DNA of 64,000 nucleotides, from assembly GCA_003254905.1 (NCBI GenBank), contig QANU01098975.1, forward strand, positions 248,001-312,000, in the 5' to 3' direction. The first letter of the stretch is position 1. Each line of letters begins with the position of its first letter. Source of the stretch: Nissolia schottii (lineage: Eukaryota; Streptophyta; Magnoliopsida; Fabales; Fabaceae). Shown in pieces: positions 11,901 through 23,593 of this stretch. The notes beneath the pieces are model-generated. The model worked only from the letters and a program-made list of their open reading frames with translations. It had not been told where the DNA came from and did not search any database. The position numbers were made by a program, and so were the translations under genes.

Positions 11901-12856
11901 TGAAATAATTATGGAGATTCACCAAATCAAAACATTGCCACCAACTTGCAAAGGGCACAAAATCTCAGATTTATTGTTTTTTAGGTTGGGTGAGAGAGGG
12001 AGATGTGAAAAACTAACCAGGGACTTGATACAGAGCAACCAATTGTTTAACTGTCTTGACATTTCTCTGTAACAAAAGCTGTTTCAGAGTTGACTGTAGA
12101 GCGTCTTTGTGGCGCAAGAGGTACTTCTCCGCATCACCAACCAGTGAAACTGCCTAATCACCCCATATAATGTCTGTTTGTTAAACCTTCATGCACAACG
12201 TCTCTTATCTTGAGCAACAAGTACGATATCGGTTAAACAAGTCCAAGTCAAAAACACCTCACCTGGCCGAAGAGAATATCATAGAGAATGATGTAAATCA
12301 ATTCTTGTTGCCTCTGCAAAATCAATGGTAGATGAAATGCTGCGTCATAAACCATGTCAACCAATGAAAGAAAAAGGAGAATGTGAAGAAATGAAATTGG
12401 AGTGCCTATATTTTTGGTGTTTTTGTTGATACCTTCCACTTAGGGTTGAGTAAAGAAGAAGCTTCTAACACATCCTTGATAATGGGGAGATCTGAGAACA
12501 CAAAACACGCTATGAATATTCCAGAAACAAAAAATGAAAATGCGAGGAATGAAAAGAGTGTGAGAGTGGTTACGCTTAAGGGTCTGACAAATGAGAGCGA
12601 AAGTGGCCTTCTTGTTTCTGACGGAAGGTTTATAGATTAGGGATTTGATGGAGGCAAGGGCACGGCGTTTGGCGTCACCTTCCAGAACCACTCTCAGAAC
12701 CTTCGCTGCCTCTCTCCGGGCGAAGTACGCCGACCTCTCTGCTCCCTTCATAATTGTCTTCGTCCCTCGCTTTTCTACATTCTCGCCGCCGCCACCATTC
12801 ATCTCCTTCGGAACACGCCCCATTCGGAAAGGGGTTTTAGGGGTTTCTGCTCCCAC
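8958..12856 (-). CDS. NSUN5: 28S rRNA cytosine-C5 methyltransferase, NSUN5 type
   Basis: Thirteen exons on the minus strand: 12574-12856, 12433-12491, 12263-12313, 12018-12153, 11694-11779, 11417-11515, 11219-11272, 10621-10765, 10410-10471, 9885-9972, 9550-9624, 9278-9439 and 8958-9199. All junctions are GT-AG and keep frame, giving 513 residues. SAM motif I is DACAAPGNKT (259-268). The two Cys motifs of NOL1/NOP2/Sun enzymes are DPSCSGSG (Cys335) and YSTCS (Cys391); in this family the TC cysteine attacks the base and the PC-type cysteine helps release. The N-terminus (AERSAYFARREAAKVL, then LEGDAKRRALASIKSLIY) matches NSUN5. NSUN5 enzymes make one m5C in large-subunit rRNA in the nucleolus. 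The acceptor of exon 11 is at 9624, because the AG three bases later breaks frame. The C-terminal basic tail (about 45 residues) looks lineage-specific. An internal ATG at 12823 is an alternative start. Confidence 0.92.
9681..9781. repeat. 53-base tandem duplication in NSUN5 intron 10
   Basis: Two adjacent copies with period 53 start at 9681 and 9734 and differ at only a few positions. They lie inside the intron between exons 10 and 11 of the NSUN5 gene and look recent. Confidence 0.85.
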
Positions 12857-13065
12857 TCCTGTGTTTGCAGCTCAACTAATTAACAACAGCAACGCCTGTT
12901 CCTGTCTTCGCCGTGGAGGTGCGTTGCAAACACGCCGAGTCCAGTTTGATAAGCCTGGCCCCTAATTATTGTTTAGTAGGCTTTGGGCTTGGGTTTTGAA
13001 GTATGTGGCTCTGTTGATTGGGTCTTGGGCCTTCCTTTATGATCACAATCTCTCTCCAAAAATAG

Positions 13066-13093
13066 ATATATATATATATATATATATATATAT
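13066..13093. repeat. TA dinucleotide microsatellite
   Basis: Uninterrupted TA repeat of 14 units, followed within five bases by an unresolved base at 13098, so the assembled length is uncertain. Confidence 0.95.
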
Positions 13094-13173
13094 CTATNAT
13101 TATATTATATATGCTCCAATTACGGATGCCAATAGACCGGACATCCTTTGGCTTCACTCGTTTAAGCCATAGG

Positions 13174-13197
13174 TAATAATAATAATAATAATAATAA
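13174..13197. repeat. AAT trinucleotide microsatellite
   Basis: Eight consecutive TAA/AAT units. Confidence 0.95.
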
Positions 13198-14385
13198 AAA
13201 GGGTTTTTAGTTTGAAGATTATATTCAATCAACTTTGACCTTATAATAATGTTTATTATCCAAATTCCTCTTCACGAAACTAATTTTAGTGGCTTAAAAA
13301 AAATCAAATCTTGGTTTAATTAGATTAAAAAAAATTATGTTTTTCATCTCTCTCACTCTCTTAAAAACAATGTTAAGTCTTATCTCAATGAGTACAAGTT
13401 ATTATCTAAACATTATATTACATATTATTTTGTTTTCTCTTGTCATGTAATTTCAATTTCTATAGAGAAATATTATTTTCTTGGTTATCAATATGATTCA
13501 TCTATTTTATGATTGTTTTGACAAATTTAAATGTTTAGAAAAAAAACTATCATTGTATTTCATGTTAATGGTTTAATTAAATATTCAGTATGTAACTCTC
13601 ACTTTTGCATTGAGCAAAATTACACCAAACAGGCCGGTCTTAAAAGGTAACTTAGCTGCTTAATTTGAAGACAACGCCTGAAAGAGTCAAAGACATTGAG
13701 CAGCATCAGCATTCTTTGTATATTCCGATCAGGCATTGCACTGGCTGGCTAGTCTTTATCATGGCATTGCCCGAGCTGGCTCAGTGATCATATTCAATCC
13801 CTTATATCAAAGTTTAATGATTAAACAAAAATTAATGATAAAAGTGGATGCAAATTTTAGATAATTTTAGTTGAAGATGAAAGATGGAAGAGTTTTTAAT
13901 CGCCGTCATGTCATATTTGTACATGTTTGACTGTAATAAAATTATAAAATCATCTTGTTGGCTAAACAACATGCTATTGTTTTTTTCAATACAGAACACA
14001 ACATGGTAATAATGTTTTGTTGTTACTTCAAAACCTTGACATTTAATATTTAAAAATGACCATACAAATTATTATAGACAAGTCTACTGGCAGTATAAAA
14101 TCCAATCCTGTTGTTATTAATGATTATTTATTTTATGCGTTAGTTAGTGGTGGATACATGTTATCTTTGATTCGAAATATAAAAAAAAGTCTAGAAGATG
14201 TAGACACTTAAAAATAAATCATAAAAGCATTACTGAACCGTGCGAGTAGGAGGCTTCGAAGAAAGAAGGGGCTAAGTGGATGTTATGATTAGACACATGC
14301 CTAATACTAAGATGTGAGATTGAAATAGATCATTATCAACTACCCCCCAAATTAAATTTAAAATCTGCTACACGTATACTAAAAA

Positions 14386-14583
14386 ATATATACCATACAT
14401 ACATCTTATATTTATATACATAAAATTTTTGTTTTAATGCTTGTAATGTTTGTGCACTTAATTAAGTATAATTGAGAATATTATTTATAAGTTTGTAATG
14501 TTTGTGCACTCAGGAGAATAAAGTTTGTGCATTATTAATTGTGTATGTATGAGTGTGTAAAATTAGGTGTACATGTAACATTT
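14386..14583 (+). repeat. GTTTGTGCAC dispersed repeat, copy 2
   Basis: This copy contains two 'GTAATGTTTGTGCACT' blocks 64 bases apart, then AATAAAGTTTGTGCATT, GTGTATGTATGAGTGTG and TGTACATGTAACATTTTTG. The same order is found in the copy at 17257-17775 and, inverted, at 5877-6075. Confidence 0.65.
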
Positions 14584-15754
14584 TTGTTAAATTTAAAACT
14601 TTTGTTTTGAAAACTTTTAATTTTTGTGACTCTGAGCCGATATAGGATTTAGTAGCTATATAGTTTTTGAAGGAAGGATGGTCCTTCACTCACTCACTCA
14701 AAATGGAAGTCTGCGGCGGAAGATGCATGGGAACTTCCTGAAAGTGTTATGTGACACCTCTTGCCATTTTTGGGGACCAATACGAAATCACTTATGTAAT
14801 GTTAGTATGTGAAAGCTCATTACGTGTACGAGTTATTAACGCAAGAATGTGAAACTCTTGGTATTATCCAAAAAAAAAACAAAAAAATCCACAAATAAAA
14901 TACTTTTTCTTCAAAATTCAATCCTTGAAGGTATATAAAGTATGAAAATCCGAGTGTATCAAATTTTGTATAATTCTTACCATATTATGAAATTTAAGAC
15001 TTTAAATTTTATCAAACATAAGAAACACTAATGAACGTACAATTCGATCAGAATCAACCTAGAGACTAGATTACATTAACATCTCGATCTATGATTCTTG
15101 TAATAAGTGCAACTTCTTGTATTAGATATGCTTTTTGAAAAACTAAATTTAGAAAAATAAAGTTGCGCCATTTTTATTTGCTAACATAATAGTTTACGCT
15201 TAATCAACCATTTTCAAACTTAAAAAATTAAGAATTACACACTCTACTAGGGCTCCAAATCAAATTAAAATAAAATAATAATATTCAAACATTTATATGA
15301 GATGGAAGTCAAAAAATAAAAAAAAAACTTGTGGTTCGAAGAAACTTGCATCAAAGCTCAAATATCACCATCACATATTACTTTTGACTGGTATACTTAT
15401 GAAGGGGTTTGGTCTAACCACGAGACTAGTTTGCCCAATTAATTTAAAATCAAGCAGCTCTTGAAAGTCTTCCCCAAGACCAAAGTCATCCCATGCATGC
15501 CCCACTCCTCGGCTTCTTTTAATTTTGTTCTTAAATATTACTTTAATTTATTACCGATGTTGGATATATATTACATACATACGTGCCACTTATGCTACTT
15601 CGCATTAAATTCCCGGGTGAAGCTTCCTAATATGGTTCATAGATTGGAAGGTCACCAACCATGAAGTTGCCTCTCCTTAAACAATGGCCATATATGGAGA
15701 GTTTATATTATTTGTTCAATTTCAGTTCAAATATTCCAATTCAATGGTAACGGA

Positions 15755-17974
15755 ATGTCGACGGATAAGAATCCAATACCAGCCGATTCACATTCACCTG
15801 AAAGCGATTCCAACCAGTGGCTATTTGAGCTCTCTGACTACTTGAATATTCTCGATGATGACCAATGGCCAGATCAAGATGATCATGAATATCCGCCCGA
15901 GTCATTTGTTTCTTCTGCTCATGTCCTCGTTAATCAAGCCAATAATGAAGTTGGAGATTCTGGGGCAAGCAGCGGCAGCATCCACTTTGAGGGGTCTTCT
16001 AGTGCTAGTGAGTAATACATCCCCCTCTCTCAAATTAGATGTTCCTTTCACTTTCTTTTATTCATTTATTAATTAATGTATCTTGACAAAAGTACTGTGT
16101 TTAAATACATTAATTCATAAGAAGTACAAGCTCTTTGTGAAATTGTTGTCTCCAGTGTCGGACACACGAAGACATTATTCATCCGACACAGGTGTCGCAA
16201 GTGTTTGAAAGTGTCAAAATAAAAAGTTCATGATTAGTCGTATTCAAACGTATCCGAATTATATCCAAAAGTTTATTGAGCCGTGCTCGTGCTGTGTCAA
16301 AGTTAAAAATATTTTAAATACTAAACAATTTATAATAATGTGAACTCTTAAAAATTAGCAAGTATTGACTCATAAAAATATCTCGAATGCTCAACATATT
16401 TTGAAAGGGATTTGAAAAACATTAAAAATTAATAGTTTGATACCAATAAAATTAAAATATGGCGGTTGCTTAAATACTCTATGGGATACATCATGCTACT
16501 TAATTCATTCATTTTTTTATAATTTTTACAATTAAATTCATCAAATTTGTTATCATTTCATGTTCTATATGATCGTAATAAATTTTTCATTAATCAAATC
16601 ATTGAAACAACTAACTTATAAGAGGTTTGGAGATTTGCGGACTATTTGAGCTTACGAAGTACTTCTCTACAAATATTGTATTGAAAAGTATTAATTTATC
16701 AAATTAAATCGTATAAGTCATTAATATGTCATATTAGATCAAAAAATAATAAGAAATTTTGATGAATTTAATTGTAAAAATTATAAATAAATAAATAAAT
16801 TAAGTAGTATAAAGTATTTGCTCTATAAAATATTTAAAAAATCACCTAAAAGTATTAGGATATTATTTTAAATATTTAATTTTATATTTAGTCATGTTTA
16901 TCTTGTAAAATTTTAAAATTAATATGTTGTCATGTTACATGTTATATCGTGTCATGTGTTATTTATCAATTAATAAAAAAATGTGAAAGTCACAAGAGAG
17001 GTTGTATTTGTGGCTGCATGAGCATCTTCACGATGATCTTGGCTTCTACTTGCTTAATGTTATTGGTTGTACATGTTTGATGTGATAGGATCAGAGCTTG
17101 GTGAGAAGAAGGGAGTTAGGGAGAGAGTTGCATTCAAAACGAAGTCAGAGGTTGAGATACTGGACGATGGGTTCAGGTGGCGAAAGTACGGAAAGAAGAT
17201 GGTCAAACACAGCCCCAATCCAAGGTATAATTATTTCGTTCTCCTACTCGGATACAGAAAAATTTACATTATATATACATCTTATTTTTATATCTATAAA
17301 GTTTATATTTTAATATCAATAATGTTTGTATATTTAATAAATATAATTGAAGATATCATCTATAAGTTTATAATGTTTATGCACTCGTGAGAATAAAGTT
17401 TATGCATTATTACATATAATGTTTTTGCATTTTGTAAATAAAATTTAGATTAACACTTGAATAATTTTGTAATATTTGTGCATTCATATGTATCGAATTT
17501 GTGCATTACTATTTATAATGTTTGTGTATTTTTAAATAAAGTTTATATTATATATAACTTTGAACTATAGGGTTGTAGTGTAGTTCAAATAAAGTTTGTG
17601 CATCAATGCGCATAAAGTTTGTTTTAACGTCTGTAACGTTTGTGCTTTAACGCCTTTAAGTTTGTGCTCTATTTTAAAAAACTGTATTGTATACGTATAA
17701 TAATAATTAATTACATAATTTGAATGGTGTATGTATGAGAGTGTGAAATTGGATGTACACATAACATTTTTGATAATTAATTATAAAAATTAGTACTGGT
17801 TCATTAATTTGTTTCTAGCATATTTATTTGTCCTATGTGATTGGTAACAGGAACTACTATAGGTGCTCTGTGGACGGATGCCCGGTAAAGAAAAGAGTTG
17901 AGAGAGACAAGGATGATCCAAGTTATGTAATAACAACCTATGAAGGCACCCACACTCACCCAAGTTCTTACTAG
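15755..17974 (+). CDS. WRKY transcription factor, group IIc WRKYGKK type
   Basis: Three exons: 15755-16007, 17089-17224 and 17851-17974. They join in frame into a 170-residue protein. The N-terminal half is acidic and Ser-rich. The single WRKY domain has WRKYGKK at 115-121 instead of the usual WRKYGQK. Its zinc finger is Cys135-X4-Cys140-X23-His164-X1-His166. The second intron splits the domain after 'PNPR', the usual place in group IIc. WRKYGKK and a short protein match Arabidopsis WRKY50/WRKY51, nuclear regulators linked to salicylate/jasmonate defence responses (from memory). The Q-to-K change is known in related proteins to alter binding to the W-box. The start at 15755 is the first ATG in the frame. 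Both introns hold repeat sequence, and intron 2 carries a GTTTGTGCAC element. Function beyond the family is inference. Confidence 0.93.
16150..16310. repeat. GTGTCGGACAC-type repeat in WRKY intron 1
   Basis: The segment has several GTGTCGGACAC / CCGACACAGGTGTC motifs and GTGTC-rich sequence. This resembles a repeat commonly seen in legume introns and promoters. I cannot define its ends. Confidence 0.35.
17257..17775 (+). repeat. GTTTGTGCAC dispersed repeat, copy 3 (expanded)
   Basis: This copy lies within intron 2 of the WRKY gene. It has the same flanking order as the copy at 14386-14583: CATACATCTTATTTTTATAT-like start and a GTATGTATGAGAGTGTGAAATT end before TGTACACATAACATTTTTG. The interior is expanded to about 500 bases, with at least six diverged AAAGTTTGTGCAT or TAATGTTTGTGCA units. 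Confidence 0.65.
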
Positions 17975-18015
17975 CCTAGCATGCCCAATGCCCGGTAAAA
18001 TGAATCATATTTGAG

Positions 18016-18179
18016 TAATGTTATTTTTATTTGGTATAGAGTGTCGATTTACATCTCATGCAACTCTACAATTGGATGAAATTTTAATAGAATGCAGACC
18101 ATATTTAAATCTCATTTAATGATAGATGAAATATAAGTCATCACAATATTTTATATAAAAAGAGTAAAAATAACATTTA
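18016..18179. mobile_element. Short MITE just downstream of WRKY
   Basis: A segment of about 164 bases with terminal inverted repeats (AATGTTATTTTTAT on the left, GTAAAAATAACATT on the right). It begins about 40 bases after the WRKY stop codon, so it probably lies in the 3' untranslated region. There is no coding capacity. Confidence 0.6.
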
Positions 18180-19509
18180 TCATCATGTTTTGCCAATTTT
18201 GTGAGTCATGCCCACCGAAGCTCTTGTTGTGCTTGCTACATTTACGCATCATGAGGCATTCCATGGACAATGTGAGAGACAGTGTATTTAGGTTTTCAGA
18301 TAGAAGTACATGTAAGTGACTGTAACTGCTATTAGAAGTGAAATTTTTTTACTTTTAGAGCTTTATGGTCAATTTTTAATATTTTTACCTAAAAATCAGT
18401 CATGTTCACATCGTAAGTACACTCCTTACTTAGCTCATGGGGACAAATTAAATTCTTTGGTTTCGTAGGTACTAGCTATCATTTTTCTAAATTAACATGT
18501 AAATCACAACAGCAAGATCTTTCTCGCCGTTTTCGCTTTAAAAAAAAAAAAGCAAGAGTTCTAAATTCCCCAAATCTCCTAAAACCCTTCTTCTTTTCCA
18601 ATGTTTTCTTCATTCTCAATTCTCACAACATTTGGTTTCAAGAGGCAAACAAAATTTAAATATTTAACTCACAGTGATGCTAATTAAATGGCCCGAAAGA
18701 AAAAGTCCAATGGTTACGAAATTATCTCATTCAAATATCAATATTAAAGATTTGCAAAAATTATTGGTTGTAAAAGGAAAATTCATAGCGGTTGTCTAAT
18801 TTTAGTATTAGTGCATTGCATTTCGTACATGTTACAATTCGTAACACAGTAACAAATTTTCATGTAGGAAGCAACATAGTGAAATACTCTGCTTCATCAG
18901 TGTATATTACGTAATTTACATCATACATGTGATGTCAAAGAAGAGATCAAGAGGAATCGCCGATTAAAAAATCCTTGTGACAACAACTACTCATGAAAAC
19001 TTACGTCTATCATGAATAAGGGTCCTTGATAAGTGTGGTAATATGCTTTCTTATAAGCGTTGGAAAAGCATTGTCATTGACAAGAGACCATGCCTAATTT
19101 AACAACCCGCAATAAAATGATGCCTTAACTTGCAAAGTGTAGTCTTATTTAATGGCAACACTTATTTATAGTTTAGAGTATACCTTTGAGGGGTTGCTAT
19201 AAGCTGCTTCTTTTTTTGGAGTGTTTATGTTATTTTAAAAAATAAGATTAAAATCCCATTAAAAAAAACAAGTTTAAAAGGATTGAAACATCAAATTGTC
19301 AAAGTGTGAAAACACAATGTTTAACTAATGGTCACAGTTCGACTAACTATTTCGTGTGAGCTATATTACTGTGAGGAGATTAGTTACTATTGTTAATGGT
19401 GAATATCCTAGGTTTACCTAAAAACCAATTGGGCTAACTACATTTTTTGTTCAGTTTTTTCTTTTCTTTTGTACATAGAAAAAGTTAATGTTTTTTTTAG
19501 GAGAAAAAG
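18180..19509. other. Intergenic region, no gene seen
   Basis: AT-rich sequence between the WRKY gene and the first copia element. I see no open frame with a domain, no clear RNA gene and no repeat with definable ends. Confidence 0.6.
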
Positions 19510-19705
19510 TGACAAGTGAATGAATTGAATGAATGAATTATCTTGCTTCATTAATGATTTAGGAATGGTTTATATACACAATGTAGCTTAACTACTTGCT
19601 GTTTTTAGAATAATAGAAAAACATAATGACAGTTATAACAGAATAGCTATCATAATAGCAAGTTCAATTGCTAAACTTTTCTATTTGAACTGTGTGTTGG
19701 TGTTA
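19510..19705 (-). repeat. 3' LTR of first copia element
   Basis: The partner of the LTR at 24883-25081, with substitutions and short indels. Its minus-strand start directly follows the polypurine tract at 19706-19714. Confidence 0.85.
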
Positions 19706-19714
19706 CCCTCCCCC
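19706..19714 (-). other. Polypurine tract
   Basis: On the minus strand it reads GGGGGAGGG, immediately before the 3' LTR, where copia elements start plus-strand DNA synthesis. Confidence 0.8.
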
Positions 19715-22324
19715 AAGCTTAGGGTGTGCACGTTGAGCACATTATATAAGCTTGGATAAGTTTGCTTGGAAAGGACCTGCATGGAGCGGCTTGGTCATGA
19801 TGTTTGCAAGTTACAAAGAATATGGCACAAACAACAAGTGTATGAGGCCAGTCTAAAGTTTTTCTCGGACTAGATGGCAATCTAGTTCGATATGCTTGGT
19901 TCTCTCATGGTAGCTCAGATTTTTGACAATGTGGATGGTTGATTGATTGTCATAAAACAAAGGTATTGGCAATGAAGGAGGAGAATCTAAATCAATCAGC
20001 AAATGTTGTAGCCATTGAAGCTCACATGTTTGATGCAAGTGCTCTGTATTCAGTTTTAGTGGAGCTACGAGAAATTGTTGATTGCTTCTTGGATTTCCAT
20101 GAAATTAAGGTCCGTCCAAGCATAATGAAATAGCCTATGATGGATCTACGAGTGTTTCTGCATCCCCCCCAATCAGAGTCATTGAAGGCCTTGAGTTTCA
20201 GGTCTGATGATGATGGAAAGAACATGCCCTGAGCATGAGACTTTTTGATGTACTGTAGGACCTTTAGTGCATCTTGGTGGTGCTTATCAGTGGGAGCAGA
20301 TAAGAATTGGCTAAGTTGTTGTACAGGAGATGAGATGTCTAGTCTTGTTGTTGTCAAGTAGATCAAATGACCAATGAGCCTGCGATATGCAGAAATGTCT
20401 TGAAATGGAGTGCCATCTATAGTGCTAAGCCTGCTGGAACCATCCATGGGTGTATTTGAAGGTTTTTCTAGGATGCCCGTGTCTTCAAGTAACTCAAGGG
20501 CATATTTTCGTTGTGTGAGAAGAATACCTGTTTGTGTTCTTGCCACTTCAAGGCCAAGGAAATATTTGACAGCACCAATATCTTTGATTCTGAAATTAGA
20601 GTGCAAAAATGCTTTGACAGCAGAGATTTCTTCAGCATTGTTGCCAGTGAGGACAACATCATCAACATATACAAGAAGTATAGTAAAGGAGGAATCATCA
20701 TGCTTAGTGAACAAGGTAGGGTTCGAAGCACATTGAGTGTATTGTTGAGATTGCAAGGTTGCTAAAAGTGTAAGAAACCATTCCCTACTAGCTTGTTTTA
20801 GCCTATATAGTGATTTCTGTAAGTGATAGACCATGTGTGGAACAATTTTTTGGGGAATACTTGAGGGAGGCTCATATAGACTTCCTCATAAAGGGTACCA
20901 TGCAGAAAAGCATTGTCTACATCTAGTTGTTATAGATGCCGATTCTTAGCAGCTGTAAGAGCCAACAAGGTTCTAAGAGTTGTTATGTTGACCATTGGTG
21001 AGAATGTGTTCATGTAAACCCTTTTGCCACCAACCTTACTTTATACCTGCCAATTGTGCCATCCTGTTTGTATTTGATCCTATACACCCATTTGCAACCA
21101 ATTAGGGTTTTGTTAGGAGGCAGGGGAACTAGTTTCCATGTTTTATTTCTCTCAAGAACATCTATCTCAGCCTTTATAGCAGCTTGCCTTTGCTCTGATT
21201 TTGCAACTTGGGAATAGGTTCTAGGCTCTTTTATGGTGGAGACATTGAGACAAAAGATTTATATGATGGTGATAAAGTGTCATAAGACAGCACATCAAAT
21301 AAGGGATATTTGGTACCTCATTAACACTGAAGTGCTATTGATAAAGGTGACTGAAGGTGAAAATCCTGCAAGTATATGGGAGTTTTCCTTACTTTGGTCG
21401 ATTTTATGAGTTGTTGTGAAGGGATGTTGATGTCATTTGAGGAAGTAGAAGGCCCTGTAGTGAGCTGAGTGTTTGCTACAGGGTGTGTGGAGGTGTAAGG
21501 TTGTTCCCTAATATATTGTTCTGGTGTGTCATGTGTGAGTGTGCTGAGATGTTGGCAAAGGTAATTGAGTGTGTGATGTTGTTTTTGGCTCAGGGTCAAT
21601 ACTGTTAGATGTGCTATGAAATGGGAAAATTGTTTCAAAGAACATGGCATGTCTTGAAACAAATATTTCTCTAGAATGCAAATCAAAGAGAATAAAGCCT
21701 TTCATTCCTGGTTTAAATCCAATAAAAATGAATTTTTTTGACCTTGAGTGAAATTTTGTTCTCAAAGTTGGATTAGTGCATGCAAAGCTGAGACTGCCAA
21801 AAACTTTGAGGTTGCTTAGATTAGGAAGCTTGTTATAAAGACATTCATATGGAGTTTTATTGGCAATAACAAAAGATGGAATTCTGTTTAGGAGGAAGGT
21901 AGCATGAGAAGCTGCATAAGACCATAACAACATTGGTAAATTCCCTTGAAACATTAAGGCTCTAGTAAGATTAAGCAAATCCTGATGTTTTCTTTCAACA
22001 ATGGCATTTTGCTGTGGAGTGGCAACACAAGAAGTTAGGTGAATTATCCCTTTTGAAGCATAAAATGAGGTTAGAGTGAACTCTGGGCCATTATCAGTTC
22101 GGATTGATTTAATGGTTTTGTGAAATTGATTTTCAATCAATGAAAAGAATTGCTTGACTAATGATGAAGTTTCAGCTTTGGATTTCATAAGAAATAATCA
22201 AGTGTGCCTAGAGAAATCATCTACCACTATTAGAAAGTATTTGAGACCATTCATTGATGCAATGGGAGGTAAACCCAAAATGTCCATGTGGACAAGATCA
22301 AATTATATTACCAAATATTTATTG

Positions 22325-23035
22325 CTGACCTATTTTTCGTGGCCTGTTACTATGGCCTGTTTAATATTTAAATAAAACTTCAACATCCATAGATCAAGAA
22401 TCTAATAGATCGACAAAAATCTAAATTACAACGACAATCTAATATTTAAACAAAAATTCATACATCAATCCATATTGCAACTCCATAGATCAAGAAAAAG
22501 GTTCCATCATCAATAACATAAACTCAAACTTCCATTAATGAAACATCTAAACACATTAGTCTAACACAAATAATTAAATATAACATACACAAACAAGACG
22601 AGCAATCACGCTTGGTTTGTTTATTCACCCCTACACATGAGCAAGCATGTATGATTGAATTGAAATTTTTCATCTTTTAATGTGAGAATGAGAAATAAAA
22701 AAGAGATAGAGTTCTTTAATTTATGGTTTCTAAAAATAAAAATAAAAATAATAAAATTATATTAATAAATATGTTTGCATAAAATATCACAAAAAATGAT
22801 ACCAGCCTAGTGCTTAAAGCATTGCCTTGACATGTTGACTATCTCTAGTTCGAGTCCCAGTGAAGGTAATATAAGTTTAATTTTTTTTTTAGGAAAACCC
22901 ATCTGAATATATTTATTAACAGGTTGGTCTGACAGGCCTAACAGGCTTTGAAAAATGCCTGAGCCTGGCCTTTTTCTTAAACAGACTAGGCCAAGTCATA
23001 GACCTTGAAAGGTTGTCTGACCTATTCTCACCCCT
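22325..23035. mobile_element. Non-coding insertion inside copia integrase
   Basis: Integrase-related coding sequence stops abruptly at about 23036 and resumes at about 22315, with roughly 700 bases of unrelated AT-rich sequence between. The high end reads (minus) TTAGGGGTGAGAATAGGTC, and GGCCTG/CAGGCC motifs recur near both ends. This is a nested insertion; its class is unclear. It contains a tRNA-like segment described separately. Confidence 0.6.
22796..22890 (+). repeat. tRNA-derived SINE-like segment
   Basis: A box-A-like CAGCCTAGTGC (about 22803-22814) is followed about 40 bases later by a good box B, AGTTCGAGTCC (about 22850-22860), and then a T run. This spacing and these motifs are those of a polymerase III internal promoter, as in tRNA-derived SINEs. 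It does not fold as a full tRNA by eye, so I do not call a tRNA gene. Confidence 0.5.
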
Positions 23036-23593
23036 AATCACAAGAATGACGCACATCAATGGGTATAAAAGAAATTTTTTGATGTATAGTGAGCAATCTA
23101 TCCTGAGACAAATGGCCTAATCTAGTATGCCATAGGCTATTTGCAAAGGAATTCATACAGAAATTTATTGGTAAGTCTGAAGCTAGAGTTGGTAGAGGCT
23201 TTTGGTTAGAGGTTCCTTGCAGGATGTAGAGTTCACTTTCAACCTTAGCATTGCCAATTATCCTCGAGGAGCAGGTATCCTGAATGATACCTACATTGGA
23301 TGAGAAATTACAATGACAAGCCAAATCTTTTATCAATTTTGTAACTGGTATGAGATTGAATGAAAAGGAAGGTAAGTAGATAACATCATATAGAATCAAA
23401 TCAGAAGAAACACGTACAGTTCCTTTTATGTCTCATGCAATTTGGTTGCCATTAGGAAGATTAATGATGGTTGGATTAGTCAATCTATAAGAAGTAAAGT
23501 ACGCAAAGGTATTGAAGATATGATTAGTGGCCCCAATATCAAGAACCCATTGAGACCTATTACCATTGGGTGGAGGAAGGTTGCGAAATTACT

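Larger units (their letters stand above)
12857..15754. other. Intergenic region upstream of NSUN5 and WRKY
   Basis: No supportable gene. It contains a TA microsatellite (13066-13093), an AAT microsatellite (13174-13197), a single N at 13098 and a GTTTGTGCAC repeat copy (14386-14583). The sequence just beyond 12856 presumably carries the NSUN5 promoter; I see no clear TATA box there. Confidence 0.6.
19853..23399 (-). pseudogene. copia pol remnant (integrase, RT, RNase H)
   Basis: In minus-strand order: a pre-integrase segment with LWHTRLGHLSQDRL (23034-23399), then a non-copia insertion (about 22325-23035), then the integrase core (about 21529-22315) with a 'RTDNGPEF' acidic motif. Reverse transcriptase follows (20022-20834) with the YVDD active-site motif intact, and then RNase H (19853-20038) with 'HERTKHIELDCH'. 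The RT to RNase H join is shifted by a one-base insertion near 20025. Several stops lie between 20840 and 21320. The integrase zinc-binding residues fall at the insertion and are lost. Confidence 0.87.

Noticed and set aside
12645-12965. Plus-strand open frame opposite NSUN5 exon 1
   Set aside because: The minus strand gives a conserved protein with correct splice sites; the plus frame is its shadow.
22796-22890. A functional tRNA gene
   Set aside because: Box A and box B are present, but I cannot form the acceptor and anticodon stems; a SINE remnant is the better reading.
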